Shown here: positions 43,293 to 52,431 of the stretch, piece after piece
How positions within the stretch are numbered: position 1 is the stretch's first letter
Layout: each line of letters begins with the position of its first letter
NCBI RefSeq assembly: GCF_000156335.1
Contig: NZ_DS999213.1
Location: 2,592,929-2,656,928 of the forward strand
DNA: 64,000 nucleotides
Origin: Roseobacter sp. GAI101
GTDB lineage: Bacteria > Pseudomonadota > Alphaproteobacteria > Rhodobacterales > Rhodobacteraceae
Reading direction: 5' to 3'
Position numbers and translations under genes: made by a program
The notes under the pieces: model-generated
The model's input: the letters and a program-made list of their open reading frames with translations, nothing else
Told to the model about the DNA's origin: nothing
Database searches by the model: none

Positions 43293-44681
43293 TTAGTAAC
43301 GGTAATGCTCTGGCTTGAACGGGCCATCGGCCGACACGCCGATATAGGCAGCCTGTTCGTTGCTCAGCTTTGTCAGCTTCACGCCGATCCGGTCAAGGTG
43401 CAAACGGGCAACCTTCTCGTCCAGATGCTTGGGCAGGATGTACACTTCGTTTTTGTACTCACCGTTGTTTTCCCACAGTTCGATCTGCGCCAGCACCTGG
43501 TTGGTAAAGGACGCGGACATCACGAAGGACGGGTGGCCCGTGGCGTTGCCAAGGTTCAGCAAACGGCCCTCGGACAGCAGGATCAGACGATTGCCGCTAG
43601 GCATCTCGATCATGTCGACCTGTTCCTTGATGTTGGTCCATTTGTGGTTCTTCAGCGACGCGACCTGAATTTCGTTATCGAAGTGGCCGATGTTGCCTAC
43701 GATCGCCATGTCCTTCATCTCGCGCATATGCTCGATCCGGATGACGTCCTTGTTGCCCGTGGTGGTGATAAAGATGTCGGCAGTCGCCAATACGTCTTCC
43801 AGCAACACAACTTCGAAACCGTCCATTGCGGCCTGCAGCGCGCAAATAGGATCGACTTCGGTGACTTTGACGCGGGCACCCGCACCGGCGAGGGACGCGG
43901 CAGACCCTTTGCCAACATCGCCGTAGCCCATGACAACGGCAACCTTGCCGGCCATCATGGTGTCAGTCGCGCGGCGGATGCCGTCGACCAGCGATTCCTT
44001 ACAGCCGTACTTGTTGTCGAACTTCGACTTCGTGACGGAGTCATTTACGTTGATAGCGGGGAACGGCAGCTGACCTTGCTTGACCAGTTCATACAAACGG
44101 TGAACGCCGGTTGTTGTTTCCTCGGAAACGCCCTTGATCTGGTCACGCATCTTGGTGAACCAGCCGGGGCTTGCTTCCATGCGCTTCTTGATCTGGGCCT
44201 TGATCGCTTCTTCCTCTTCCGAGGTTGGCACGGCGATCACGTCTTCGCCTGCTTCGGCACGCGCGCCCAGCAGAATGTACAGCGTTGCATCGCCGCCATC
44301 GTCAAGGATCAGGTTTGGACCGTCTTCGAACATGAACGACTTATCAAGGTAATCCCAATGTTCGGTCAGGGTCTGGCCCTTGATCGCGAAAACAGGTGTG
44401 CCACCCGCAGCGATCGCAGCCGCAGCATGATCCTGGGTCGAGAAGATGTTGCACGACGCCCATCGCACGTCGGCACCAAGTTCGACCAGCGTTTCAATCA
44501 ACACAGCGGTCTGGATTGTCATGTGCAGCGACCCGACGATGCGCGCGCCCTTGAGCGGTTTGCTTTCGCCGTATTCTTCGCGCAGTGCCATCAGGCCGGG
44601 CATTTCGGTTTCAGCAATATCAAGTTCCTTGCGGCCATACGCTGCAAGGTTAATGTCTTTAACGATATAATCGTCTGCCAT
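43293..44681 (-). CDS. ahcY: Adenosylhomocysteinase
   Basis: A 462-residue S-adenosylhomocysteine hydrolase that clears the product inhibitor of methyltransferases. The N-terminus has [18 protein letters not shown] and [16 protein letters not shown], the middle has [16 protein letters not shown] and the NAD motif [22 protein letters not shown], and the C-terminus is PFKPEHYRY. The insert around residues 150-195 is normal for the bacterial long form. The start at 44681 follows AAAAAGGAACG. A structured leader lies 48-89 bases upstream of the start codon. Confidence 0.97.
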   Translation of the reverse strand: MADDYIVKDINLAAYGRKELDIAETEMPGLMALREEYGESKPLKGARIVGSLHMTIQTAVLIETLVELGADVRWASCNIFSTQDHAAAAIAAGGTPVFAIKGQTLTEHWDYLDKSFMFEDGPNLILDDGGDATLYILLGARAEAGEDVIAVPTSEEEEAIKAQIKKRMEASPGWFTKMRDQIKGVSEETTTGVHRLYELVKQGQLPFPAINVNDSVTKSKFDNKYGCKESLVDGIRRATDTMMAGKVAVVMGYGDVGKGSAASLAGAGARVKVTEVDPICALQAAMDGFEVVLLEDVLATADIFITTTGNKDVIRIEHMREMKDMAIVGNIGHFDNEIQVASLKNHKWTNIKEQVDMIEMPSGNRLILLSEGRLLNLGNATGHPSFVMSASFTNQVLAQIELWENNGEYKNEVYILPKHLDEKVARLHLDRIGVKLTKLSNEQAAYIGVSADGPFKPEHYRY

Positions 44682-44728
44682 CTGGCGTTCCTTTTTCAAA
44701 CATCGAATATTTGTCACGCGCCTAGCAC

Positions 44729-44770
44729 TTTCGCTGCCTAATCTCAACGGGTGTTGACGCCGCAGCGAAA
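44729..44770 (-). promoter_or_regulatory. Structured leader (hairpin within hairpin) upstream of ahcY
   Basis: On the minus strand TTTCGCTGC and GCAGCGAAA form a perfect 9-bp outer stem. Inside it TCAAC and GTTGA form a 5-bp stem with an ACCC loop, leaving a 4/6-base internal loop (GGCG and GATTAG). There is no T run, so it is not an ordinary terminator. It does not match the published SAH riboswitch consensus as I remember it. It could be a 5' UTR regulatory RNA or, as DNA, a binding site for the divergent gene pair. Confidence 0.4.
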
Positions 44771-44825
44771 ACCACATGTCATACAATGTCTAAATTAGTG
44801 GTAAACCGATCAAGGGAGCGATCAT

Positions 44826-45419
44826 ATGGCGCAGCAGCCCCGCGCGTGGCAGCGCATGTTATCCGGGCGCAGGCTTGACTTGCTGGACCCGACCCCCGTC
44901 GACATCGAGATCGAGGACATTGCCCACGGGCTGGCCTTTGTCGCGCGCTGGAATGGGCAGACCCATGGCGATTTTGCCTATTCCGTTGCTGAACATTCCC
45001 TTTTGGTAGAGACGCTTTTTACCCGGCTGAACCCAAAAGCCCCCGCGAAATGGCAATTGGCGGCCTTGCTGCATGACGCGCCCGAATATGTGATCGGCGA
45101 CATGATTTCACCGGTCAAAGCCGCCGTGGGCCCCAGCTATGGCGTGTTGGATGACCGGCTGACGGCGGCCATTCACATCAGGTTCGGCCTGCCTGCCGCG
45201 ATCCCAAAGACGATCAAGCAACAAATCAAAAGAGCCGACAAAATCAGTGCCTGGATGGAAGCGACCCAAATCGCCGGGTTTTCATCGGCCGAGGCGACAA
45301 AGTTTTTCGGCAAACCCGATGCAACCATCATCGAAGGTTTGGCAATCGTCCTGCGTCCGCCCGTCGAGACGCGCGCTGATTTCACGGCCCGCCACATGAC
45401 ACTTCTAAAGGAAATCTGA
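44826..45419 (+). CDS. HD domain phosphohydrolase (YfbR-like)
   Basis: A 197-residue HD-superfamily protein. The metal motif is visible as VAEHSLLVE near residue 57 (first His) and ALLHDAPEYVIGDM near residue 82 (His-Asp), with a further Asp in RADKISAWMEA. This arrangement matches YfbR-type 5'-deoxynucleotidases. A GGGAG site precedes the start. It shares TGATG with the GNAT gene that follows and is divergent from ahcY. Confidence 0.85.
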   Translation: MAQQPRAWQRMLSGRRLDLLDPTPVDIEIEDIAHGLAFVARWNGQTHGDFAYSVAEHSLLVETLFTRLNPKAPAKWQLAALLHDAPEYVIGDMISPVKAAVGPSYGVLDDRLTAAIHIRFGLPAAIPKTIKQQIKRADKISAWMEATQIAGFSSAEATKFFGKPDATIIEGLAIVLRPPVETRADFTARHMTLLKEI

Positions 45420-45904
45420 TGACCAAGGTGCGGCGGCCCATATCGCTGGATGCCCCAGACATGGCACGGCTTTTGAACGAGATTATCCAGATCGGCGGGA
45501 CCACAGCCCTCACCCGGCCCGTCACGGGGGATGATCTGAACGATTGGATGGCGTCGAACGCAGATCAAAGCGCTTGGCATGTCGCCTTGGATGACATGGA
45601 AAAGGTCGTGGGCTTCCAGTGGATCGGCCCACACCCTGCTCTCCCGCCCGAGGCTTGCGATGTGGCGACGTTCGTTCAGGTCGGGCGAACCGGGCTTGGC
45701 ATCGGGTCGGCCTTGTTCGATGCAACGGCAGCGGCGGCAAGACAGCTTGGCTATGTCTGGATCAACGCGACCATCCGCGCAGATAACACCGGCGGTCTGA
45801 CCTATTACCAAAGCCGCGGCTTTCGCGATTGGCACTTCGATGAAGACGTCCGGCTTGAGTCAGGTCAGATCGTGGACAAGATCAGCAAACGGTATGACGT
45901 TTAG
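45419..45904 (+). CDS. GNAT family N-acetyltransferase
   Basis: A 161-residue acetyltransferase. The acetyl-CoA motif is VGRTGLGIGSALF near residues 90-102, followed by INATIRADNTGGLTYYQSRGF, a typical GNAT C-terminal half. The start overlaps the HD gene stop (TGATG), so the two are coupled. It converges on regA. The substrate is unknown. Confidence 0.88.
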   Translation: MTKVRRPISLDAPDMARLLNEIIQIGGTTALTRPVTGDDLNDWMASNADQSAWHVALDDMEKVVGFQWIGPHPALPPEACDVATFVQVGRTGLGIGSALFDATAAAARQLGYVWINATIRADNTGGLTYYQSRGFRDWHFDEDVRLESGQIVDKISKRYDV

Positions 45905-45907
45905 ACC

Positions 45908-46459
45908 CTAACGCGGGGATCTTTTGGCCAAAATGCGCTGCAACGTCCGTCTGTGCATGCTCAATCGGCGCGCGGTTTCGGATACGTTTCTATCGCAAAG
46001 CTCATAAACCCTCTGGATATGCTCCCAGCGCACGCGGTCCGCGCTCATCGGGTTTTCAGGGGGCGGCGGCAGATCATCGCCCGTCGCCAACAGCGCGTTG
46101 GTGATGTCATTGGCATCAGCCGGTTTCGACAGGTAATCCGTCGCTCCGATCTTGACGGCGGCCACAGCCGTGGCGATCGCGCCGTACCCTGTCAGCACGA
46201 CGACCCGCGCGTCAGGGCGCTTTTCGCGCAGCACTTCGACCACATCCAGACCATTGCCGTCTTCCAACCGCAAATCAATCACCGCATAGGCCGGGGGACG
46301 CGCTGTCGCGATGGCACGGCCTGCGGCAACGGAGCCTGCGGTTTCAATTTCAAAACCGCGTTTTTCCATCGCCTTGGCGAGGCGCCGCAAAAAAGGCTCG
46401 TCATCATCGACAAGCAGCAAAGAGCGGTCTTCGCCAAGATCAAGCGCTTTGTCAGCCAT
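45908..46459 (-). CDS. regA: Redox response regulator RegA/PrrA/ActR
   Basis: A 183-residue response regulator of the global redox system. The receiver domain has LLLVDDDEPF with Asp18-20 and the phosphoacceptor Asp62 in AVIDLRLEDG. A Pro-rich linker (DDLPPPPENP) precedes the C-terminal Fis-type helix-turn-helix (NVSETARRLSMHRRTLQRIL), which is nearly invariant in the family. The start at 46459 gives the canonical length; the frame is open 57 bases further. It is downstream of senC and divergent from the kinase gene regB, the classical Rhodobacter layout. Confidence 0.95.
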   Translation of the reverse strand: MADKALDLGEDRSLLLVDDDEPFLRRLAKAMEKRGFEIETAGSVAAGRAIATARPPAYAVIDLRLEDGNGLDVVEVLREKRPDARVVVLTGYGAIATAVAAVKIGATDYLSKPADANDITNALLATGDDLPPPPENPMSADRVRWEHIQRVYELCDRNVSETARRLSMHRRTLQRILAKRSPR

Positions 46460-46538
46460 ATTCTGCCTCTCATCCATCTGAATTGGGATAACATCCATCC
46501 TCATGATATGTGTCACACTAGGACGTTGGTCAAATTTT

Positions 46539-47156
46539 CTACTGATTTTCGATGTAGCAAGCGATTTTATCCGCCATTTTCTCGGGCGTCACATCACGGC
46601 GGAAGAAATCAACAAAGCCTTCGTCCGGCATCACCAGATAGCTAAAGGTCGAATGATCGACGAGATAATACTCATCATCAGCCTCATGCGCCTTGTAATA
46701 GGTCCGGTATGCCGCACTTGCCGCTGCAACCTGCTCAGGCGATCCGGTCAGGCCGATCATCTTGGGATGCATGTTGGCAGCAAACTCGCCCACGACCTCG
46801 GGTGTGTCGCGCGCGGGGTCGATCGAGATAAAGACCGGCGTCACCGACATGCCGCGGTCGGCGAGCACATCAACGGCACTGGCATTGCGATCCACATCCA
46901 GCGGGCAAACATCGGGGCAAAACGTATACCCGAAATAGATTAAACTTGGCTCGGTGATCACATCCGCGTCCGTCACGGTCTTACCCTCTGCGTTCACCAG
47001 TTCAAACGGGCCCCCCAGATCAGCGCCCCCTGCAACGGTTGCATTTTTGCATTGGGCGTATTTATCGGCTTCTTCTGGCCGGTTGCCCATAAAAAGCATC
47101 ACAGCAAGAAATCCGATTGCCACGACGACGGCGGCGATTGCGTAAAAGCGTCTCAT
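46539..47156 (-). CDS. senC: SCO1/SenC/PrrC family copper protein
   Basis: A 205-residue membrane-anchored thioredoxin-fold protein. One N-terminal membrane segment (residues 5-23) is followed by the copper motif TFCPDVCP (Cys80, Cys84) and a distal His in YLVDHSTFSYLV. It supplies copper to cytochrome c oxidase and, in Rhodobacter, transmits redox state to RegB/PrrB. It lies between regB (divergent, 101-base gap) and regA. Confidence 0.94.
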   Translation of the reverse strand: MRRFYAIAAVVVAIGFLAVMLFMGNRPEEADKYAQCKNATVAGGADLGGPFELVNAEGKTVTDADVITEPSLIYFGYTFCPDVCPLDVDRNASAVDVLADRGMSVTPVFISIDPARDTPEVVGEFAANMHPKMIGLTGSPEQVAAASAAYRTYYKAHEADDEYYLVDHSTFSYLVMPDEGFVDFFRRDVTPEKMADKIACYIENQ

Positions 47157-47257
47157 CTAAAGTCTCCTGCGCCAAACGGGCGCTCTTGATCACTGTCGGG
47201 TCCAGTCTTACCCTTGGGCTATATCATTGAAATGGTTAAATTTGAAAAGGTGCGCCG

Positions 47258-48634
47258 ATGACGCAGGCGACAACGAAACCCTTAGGCGAACGCACCCGTG
47301 CGAATTGGATCAGATTGCGCACAATGATCGTGCTGCGATGGGTCGCCATTGCAGGTCAATTGACTGCGATCACCGTGGCCGACCGGATATATGGTCTGCA
47401 ACTGGAACTGGCGCTGTGTTACTTTGCGGTCGGTGTGTCCGTGACCGGCAACCTTGTCGCCATTCTGGTCTTTCCCGAGAACAAGCGGCTGTCGGAATAC
47501 GAAAACCTGTCCATGGTGATGTTCGACCTGTTGCAGCTTGGGTTTCTGCTTTTCCTGACGGGCGGCCTGCACAATCCGTTTTCGCTTTTGCTGCTGGGTC
47601 CGGTGACAATTTCCGCCACGGCGCTTAGCTTGCGGTCAACGGTCGTGCTGTGCAGCACCGCGATTGCGCTGGCGACCGTCCTGGCGATCTTTCACTTCCC
47701 CCTGATCACTCAAAGCGGAGGTCTGCTTGAGATTCCGCAGATCTTTGTCTTTGGGAACTGGGTTGCGCTGGTCATCGCGATCTTGTTTTCAACCTCGTAT
47801 TCGCGCCGCGTCACAACCGAAATCCATTCAATGTCAGACGCGTTGACGGCAACGCAGATGGCGCTGGCCCGCGAACAGAAACTGACCGATCTGGGCGGCG
47901 TCGTCGCAGCGGCAGCGCACGAACTGGGCACGCCGCTTGCCACGATCAAACTTGCCAGCACAGAGCTGCTGCACGAACTTCAGGACAATCCCGATCTGGC
48001 AGAAGATGCAGCATTGATCCGCGATCAGGCTGACCGGTGTCGCGACATTCTGCGCGACATGGGGCGCGCGGGCAAAGACGATCTGCACCTGCGGCACGCC
48101 CCCCTGATGGCCGTGTTGGAAGAAGCCGCCGAACCGCATCGGACACGGGGCAAGACAATCGAATTTTCGACGGACGCTTTTGACGACGCGATGGACCAGC
48201 CCGAGATCTTGCGTAAACCCGAGATCATTCACGGATTGCGCAATCTTATTCAAAATGCTGTCGATTTTGCACAAACCACCGTCTGGGTCGACGCCAACTG
48301 GACCGATGATCAAATTTCCGTCCGTATTTTCGACGATGGCAAAGGGTTCCCGCCCCATCTGCTGGGTCGCATTGGTGATCCGTTCATGCGCAGGCGGCGC
48401 AGCGCGCGGTCCTCGACGGAAAGACCGGGCTACGAGGGGATGGGCCTTGGCCTTTTCATTGCAAAGACGCTGCTGGAACGGTCAGGTGCAGAGCTGAAGT
48501 TTGCCAACGGGTCCGATGCGGTGACGGGTCAGCTTGGTGCCGTGGTCGAAGTGGTCTGGCCGCGCCAGAAGCTTGACCTGCAAAACGGCGAGGCCCGAAC
48601 CGCATTGGGAAAAAACAAACCGATCAAAGCGTGA
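47258..48634 (+). CDS. regB: Redox sensor histidine kinase RegB/PrrB/ActS
   Basis: A 458-residue membrane kinase with six N-terminal membrane segments. The quinone-sensing heptapeptide GGLHNPF is at residues 102-108. The phosphorylated His is His221 in AAHELGTPLATIKLAS and the redox-active Cys is Cys261 in QADRCRDIL, both offset by four from Rhodobacter capsulatus RegB (His225, Cys265). The ATPase domain has GLRNLIQNAVDFA, FDDGKGFP and GMGLGLFIAKTLLE. All known sensing residues are thus present. Confidence 0.96.
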   Translation: MTQATTKPLGERTRANWIRLRTMIVLRWVAIAGQLTAITVADRIYGLQLELALCYFAVGVSVTGNLVAILVFPENKRLSEYENLSMVMFDLLQLGFLLFLTGGLHNPFSLLLLGPVTISATALSLRSTVVLCSTAIALATVLAIFHFPLITQSGGLLEIPQIFVFGNWVALVIAILFSTSYSRRVTTEIHSMSDALTATQMALAREQKLTDLGGVVAAAAHELGTPLATIKLASTELLHELQDNPDLAEDAALIRDQADRCRDILRDMGRAGKDDLHLRHAPLMAVLEEAAEPHRTRGKTIEFSTDAFDDAMDQPEILRKPEIIHGLRNLIQNAVDFAQTTVWVDANWTDDQISVRIFDDGKGFPPHLLGRIGDPFMRRRRSARSSTERPGYEGMGLGLFIAKTLLERSGAELKFANGSDAVTGQLGAVVEVVWPRQKLDLQNGEARTALGKNKPIKA

Positions 48635-48728
48635 TCCGCCAGCAAAAAACCAGCTGCGTTCATTTCGGTTAATCAAAGGTTAAGGGTTTGGGCTCTAAGC
48701 TGGCTTCAACGTGCAAAGGGGAACGGTT

Positions 48729-50240
48729 TTGATCTCGTATATTGATGTCCTTCCTGTTGTTTTTGCCACTTTGATCAGCGGCAGTTTGGCCTATCTTTGG
48801 CTTAGAGTGCCTGCGTTGGAACAAACGCCGGATCAATCCTCTGCCACGGATATATGTTACCTTTTTGACAACGGCGTCCTGCAACACGCGACCGAAGCGG
48901 CCGATGGTTTCCTGGCGCTTGAACCCGGATTTCACGAATGGTCGGACCTGTACGCGAAAGTTATCGACCGTTTCGCCGATTTCCCGCTGACGCCGCAGAC
49001 CTTCGGCAGCGGCAATGTGACACTTGCTGCAAACGACGGTAACGCGCCAAGGCAGGTCAATATCGCATGGAACAGCGGGCTGTGCCGCGTCAGGCTTTTG
49101 ACGGAAGTTCAAGAAAGCAAAGTCCCGGAAACGGATGAACAGGCGCTGATCCATCGCCTGACAACCAGTCTGGATTTCCCGATCTGGCATACGGATAAGG
49201 ACGGAAAGCTGCTTTGGTCGAATGAGGCGCACCAGCAACTTCACGCAGCAACAGACCCCACTGCATCGCAAGGCGACCAACCCCTCTTCGCCACAGAGCC
49301 CGCTTTACCATCAGGTCGGGTCTTTCTGCGCAATGTCGAATCCGGCAAGAAAGACTGGTTCGAGCTGAGCCAGACAGAACAGGATGGCGTGATTTGTCAT
49401 CAGGCGATCTGCATTAACGCCCTTGTTCAGGCCGAAGAGACGCAGCGCAAGTTCGTGCAGACGCTGACAAAGACTTTTGCGCAGCTGTCTATCGGCCTCG
49501 CCATCTTTGACCGCAACAGCCAGCTTGTGTTGTTCAATCCCGCCCTGATTGACCTGACCGGCCTGCGCGCCGAGTTTCTGAGCGCACGTCCAACGGTTCA
49601 GACGTTCTTTGATAAACTGCGTGAAACGCGCAAAATGCCCGAACCCAAAAGCTATTCCAACTGGCGCACCGCCATCACCGAAATGATCCGTGCAGCCCAT
49701 GATGGCCGTTACGAGGAAACCTGGTCGCTTGATTCAGGGCAGACCTTCAACGTAAAGGGGCGACCCCATCCCGACGGTGCAACGGCGTTTCTGATCGAAG
49801 ACATCAGTGCCGAAGTCAGCCTGACCCGCAATTTCCGTGCCGAGCTTGAGTTGGGCCAATCCATGTTGGACACGCTGGATGACGGCATCGCGGTGTTCTC
49901 GGCGTCGGGCATTCTGACTTTCTCGAATTCTGCGTATCAGGACCTTTGGCAAGTCGATCACGAAACCAGTTTTGCCGATGTAACTGTCCATGACGCCATC
50001 CAGGATTGGAAACGCAAATGCGCCCCGCACCTGATGTGGAAGGAAATCGAAGATTTCATCCGCGATTTCGGCGATCGCAGAACATGGCACATGCCGATGT
50101 ATCTGGCCAACGGGACGCAATTGAACTGCATTATCTCGCCGATTGTCGCAGGGGCCACGTTGATCCGGTTTGATATCGTCAAAAACGCCGTCGCACAGTC
50201 GGATCAAATCAACGCGATTGGCGTCAAACTAGACCAATAA
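48729..50240 (+). CDS. PAS domain-containing membrane protein without kinase domain
   Basis: A ~503-residue protein. An N-terminal hydrophobic segment (ISYIDVLPVVFATLISGSLAY) is followed by PAS-like domains around residues 140-230, 245-330 (FDRNSQLVLFNPALIDLTGL) and 375-470 (LDDGIAVFSASGILTFSNSAY). It ends soon after the last PAS domain with no histidine kinase or cyclase domain. The TTG at 48729 is placed 6 bases after AAAGGGGAA and seems more likely than a GTG at 48711 with no ribosome site. It follows regB by 94 bases and precedes tsaE, a common Rhodobacterales order. Its signalling partner is unknown. Confidence 0.78.
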   Translation: MISYIDVLPVVFATLISGSLAYLWLRVPALEQTPDQSSATDICYLFDNGVLQHATEAADGFLALEPGFHEWSDLYAKVIDRFADFPLTPQTFGSGNVTLAANDGNAPRQVNIAWNSGLCRVRLLTEVQESKVPETDEQALIHRLTTSLDFPIWHTDKDGKLLWSNEAHQQLHAATDPTASQGDQPLFATEPALPSGRVFLRNVESGKKDWFELSQTEQDGVICHQAICINALVQAEETQRKFVQTLTKTFAQLSIGLAIFDRNSQLVLFNPALIDLTGLRAEFLSARPTVQTFFDKLRETRKMPEPKSYSNWRTAITEMIRAAHDGRYEETWSLDSGQTFNVKGRPHPDGATAFLIEDISAEVSLTRNFRAELELGQSMLDTLDDGIAVFSASGILTFSNSAYQDLWQVDHETSFADVTVHDAIQDWKRKCAPHLMWKEIEDFIRDFGDRRTWHMPMYLANGTQLNCIISPIVAGATLIRFDIVKNAVAQSDQINAIGVKLDQ

Positions 50241-50285
50241 TCCATCGGTTTTGCCTTGCAGCTGACCGACGCGCGCACGTACCTT

Positions 50286-50762
50286 ATGCGCATGTCCACG
50301 CAATTTCTTACCCTGTCCCTTACAAGCCCCGAACAGACCACCCGGACCGCGCGCGATCTGGGTGTCGTTTTGCGGAATGGCGATACGATCTTGCTGACGG
50401 GCGATGTCGGTGCTGGCAAAACCCATTTCGCCCGTTCCTTGATCCAGTCCTTGCTGACAACGCCCGAAGACGTCCCTTCGCCCACGTTCACGCTTGTCCA
50501 AACCTACGAAACCCCGCAGGGACAGATCTGGCATGCCGATCTTTACCGGCTAAGCTCAAGCATCGAGGTCGAAGAACTCGGACTGACGGATGCTTTTGAC
50601 ACCTCGATTTGTCTGGTCGAATGGCCTGACAGGCTTGGCAACCTGCGCCCTGCCGATGCGCTTGATCTAAGCTTCGAGACAACCGGCGATGATACCCGCC
50701 GGCTGACCGCCAGGTGGACCGATGCCAAGTGGTCGGAAAAACTGGACGTATTGAGAAAATGA
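50286..50762 (+). CDS. tsaE: tRNA t6A biosynthesis ATPase TsaE
   Basis: A 158-residue P-loop ATPase that drives the TsaB-TsaD complex. Walker A is GDVGAGKT (residues 39-46). FTLVQTYE and WHADLYRLSSSIEVEELGL are the diagnostic TsaE segments, and LVEWPDRLGNL is the C-terminal motif. No strong ribosome site marks the start; 50286 or 50292 are both possible. The stop overlaps the phosphotransferase gene by 4 bases. TsaD is encoded at 19278. Confidence 0.93.
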   Translation: MRMSTQFLTLSLTSPEQTTRTARDLGVVLRNGDTILLTGDVGAGKTHFARSLIQSLLTTPEDVPSPTFTLVQTYETPQGQIWHADLYRLSSSIEVEELGLTDAFDTSICLVEWPDRLGNLRPADALDLSFETTGDDTRRLTARWTDAKWSEKLDVLRK

Positions 50763-51763
50763 AGAACCGCTCATCAGCGCTCAGGGACTTCATCATGGAA
50801 GCGGGTTGGGCTCAGGCCACGCGCAGCTTGCTGGCGGGCGACGCGTCGAACCGCCGGTATGACAGGCTGACGCAGGCAGATGGCACCACGGCCGTGGTGA
50901 TGGACGCGCCCCCTGACAAGGGCGAAGACGTGCGCCCCTTTGTGGCAATCGCCACCTATCTGGCGGCGCAGGGCCTCAGCGCGCCACGCATTTTCGCCCA
51001 AGACGCGACGAACGGATTCCTGCTGATCGAAGACCTTGGCGATGCGCTTTTTGCGCAGCTGATGGTCGACACCCCCCGAATGACCAGCCCGCTTTATGCT
51101 GCTGCGACCGATCTGCTGATCGCCCTGCACGCGGCGGACACCCCTGATCTGCCGTTATGCGATTCCGGATGGCTGACCGATGCGACCGGACTGGTGTTCG
51201 ATTGGTATGCACAAAACAACGCTGCGGCTGAACCTTTCAACGCGCTTTTCCAGCCCCTCGCGCAAAGTCTGGACAGCACACCCCGCGTCGTGATCCTACG
51301 GGATTTCCATGCCGAAAACCTGCTTTGGCTGCCGGACCGCGCTGGCGTCGCCCGCGTCGGTCTGCTTGATTTTCAGGACGCGTTGCTGGGCCATCCGGCC
51401 TATGATCTGGTGTCGATCCTGCAAGACGCCCGTCGCGACGTCGCCCCCGAAATCGAAGCCGAGATGATCGCGCGCTACATCTCGGAAACCGGAGCGGATG
51501 CCGAAGCGTTCCACCGCGCCTATTCCCTGCTGGGATTGCAGCGCAACCTGCGGATTCTGGGCATATTTGCCCGGCTGTGCCTGCGCGACGGCAAAGCGCA
51601 TTACGTCGATCTGATCCCGCGGGTCTGGCGCTATGTGCAGCGCAATTTGGCCCATCCAGACTTTGGCGAAATTGCCGAAATGCTGCACGACACCCTGCCC
51701 GAACCGACTTCGGCCTTTCTGAAAGAACTGAAATCCAGATGCGCGACACACCCAATGCCGTGA
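50759..51763 (+). CDS. amgK: Cell-wall sugar kinase AmgK-like phosphotransferase
   Basis: A 334-residue aminoglycoside-phosphotransferase-fold kinase. The catalytic loop ILRDFHAENLLWL near residue 179 and the metal motif VGLLDFQDALLGHPAYDLVS near 203 are clear. With the next gene it forms the AmgK-MurU pair that recycles N-acetylmuramic acid to UDP-MurNAc, bypassing de novo synthesis. It overlaps tsaE by 4 bases and the nucleotidyltransferase gene by 25 bases. Confidence 0.85.
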   Translation: MKNRSSALRDFIMEAGWAQATRSLLAGDASNRRYDRLTQADGTTAVVMDAPPDKGEDVRPFVAIATYLAAQGLSAPRIFAQDATNGFLLIEDLGDALFAQLMVDTPRMTSPLYAAATDLLIALHAADTPDLPLCDSGWLTDATGLVFDWYAQNNAAAEPFNALFQPLAQSLDSTPRVVILRDFHAENLLWLPDRAGVARVGLLDFQDALLGHPAYDLVSILQDARRDVAPEIEAEMIARYISETGADAEAFHRAYSLLGLQRNLRILGIFARLCLRDGKAHYVDLIPRVWRYVQRNLAHPDFGEIAEMLHDTLPEPTSAFLKELKSRCATHPMP

Positions 51764-52431
51764 TGATGTTTGCTGCGGGTTTCGGCACGCGGATGAAGCA
51801 TCTGACACAGGATCAGCCCAAACCGATGGTCAAGGTCGCGGGGCGTCCGCTGATTGACCATGCGCTTGATCTGGCGGAATCGATCGTGCCGGACCACATC
51901 GTCGTGAATCTGCACTACAAGCCCGAACCCTTGCAGCGGCATTTGTTGGGCCGTGACGTGCGGACCATTGTTGAAACCCCCGATATCCTTGAAACCGGCG
52001 GCGGGTTGCGCAATGCCCTGCCATGGCTGGGCAAAGGTCCGGTTTTCACCATGAACACCGATGCGATCTGGGCCGGGCCGAACCCGTTGGCCCTGCTGCT
52101 GGATGCTTGGGATCCGTCGGCGATGGACGCGCTTCTGATCGGTATTCCGGTACCTCAGGCCGTTGGACATGAGGGCAGCGGCGACTTTACCATGGCCGAT
52201 GACGGGCGACTGACACGGGGGCCCGGTGTGATCTATGGCGGCGTGCAAATCATCAAGACAACCTTGTTAGAGACGATTCCCCAGCGCGCTTTCTCGTTGA
52301 ACCTGCTTTGGGATCAAATGCTGGAACAACAGCGCATCTATGGGCTGGCCTATCCCGGTCATTGGTGTGATGTGGGTCACCCCGAAGGCATCACGCTGGC
52401 GGAAGACATGCTAAGGACCCATTGTGTTTGA
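51739..52431 (+). CDS. murU: MurU-like nucleotidyltransferase
   Basis: A 230-residue sugar-1-phosphate nucleotidyltransferase. The nucleotide motif MMFAAGFGTRMKHLTQDQPKPMVKV begins at residue 9, but without the usual GxGTRL hydrophobic residue (GFGTRM). LETGGGLRNALPWLG near residue 80 and MNTDAIWAGPNPL near 102 are MurU-type active-site segments. The start was set at the Met just before RDTPNAVMMF; this overlaps the kinase gene by 25 bases. It makes UDP-MurNAc from MurNAc 1-phosphate. Confidence 0.87.
   Translation: MRDTPNAVMMFAAGFGTRMKHLTQDQPKPMVKVAGRPLIDHALDLAESIVPDHIVVNLHYKPEPLQRHLLGRDVRTIVETPDILETGGGLRNALPWLGKGPVFTMNTDAIWAGPNPLALLLDAWDPSAMDALLIGIPVPQAVGHEGSGDFTMADDGRLTRGPGVIYGGVQIIKTTLLETIPQRAFSLNLLWDQMLEQQRIYGLAYPGHWCDVGHPEGITLAEDMLRTHCV

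Noticed and set aside
43305..44741. A 478-codon open frame antisense to ahcY
   Set aside because: No recognisable domain; the opposite strand encodes a complete adenosylhomocysteinase.
47157..47257. Possible RegA site between senC and regB
   Set aside because: Only a 5-bp GCGCC/GGCGC inverted repeat is visible; it does not fit a RegA consensus well enough to claim.
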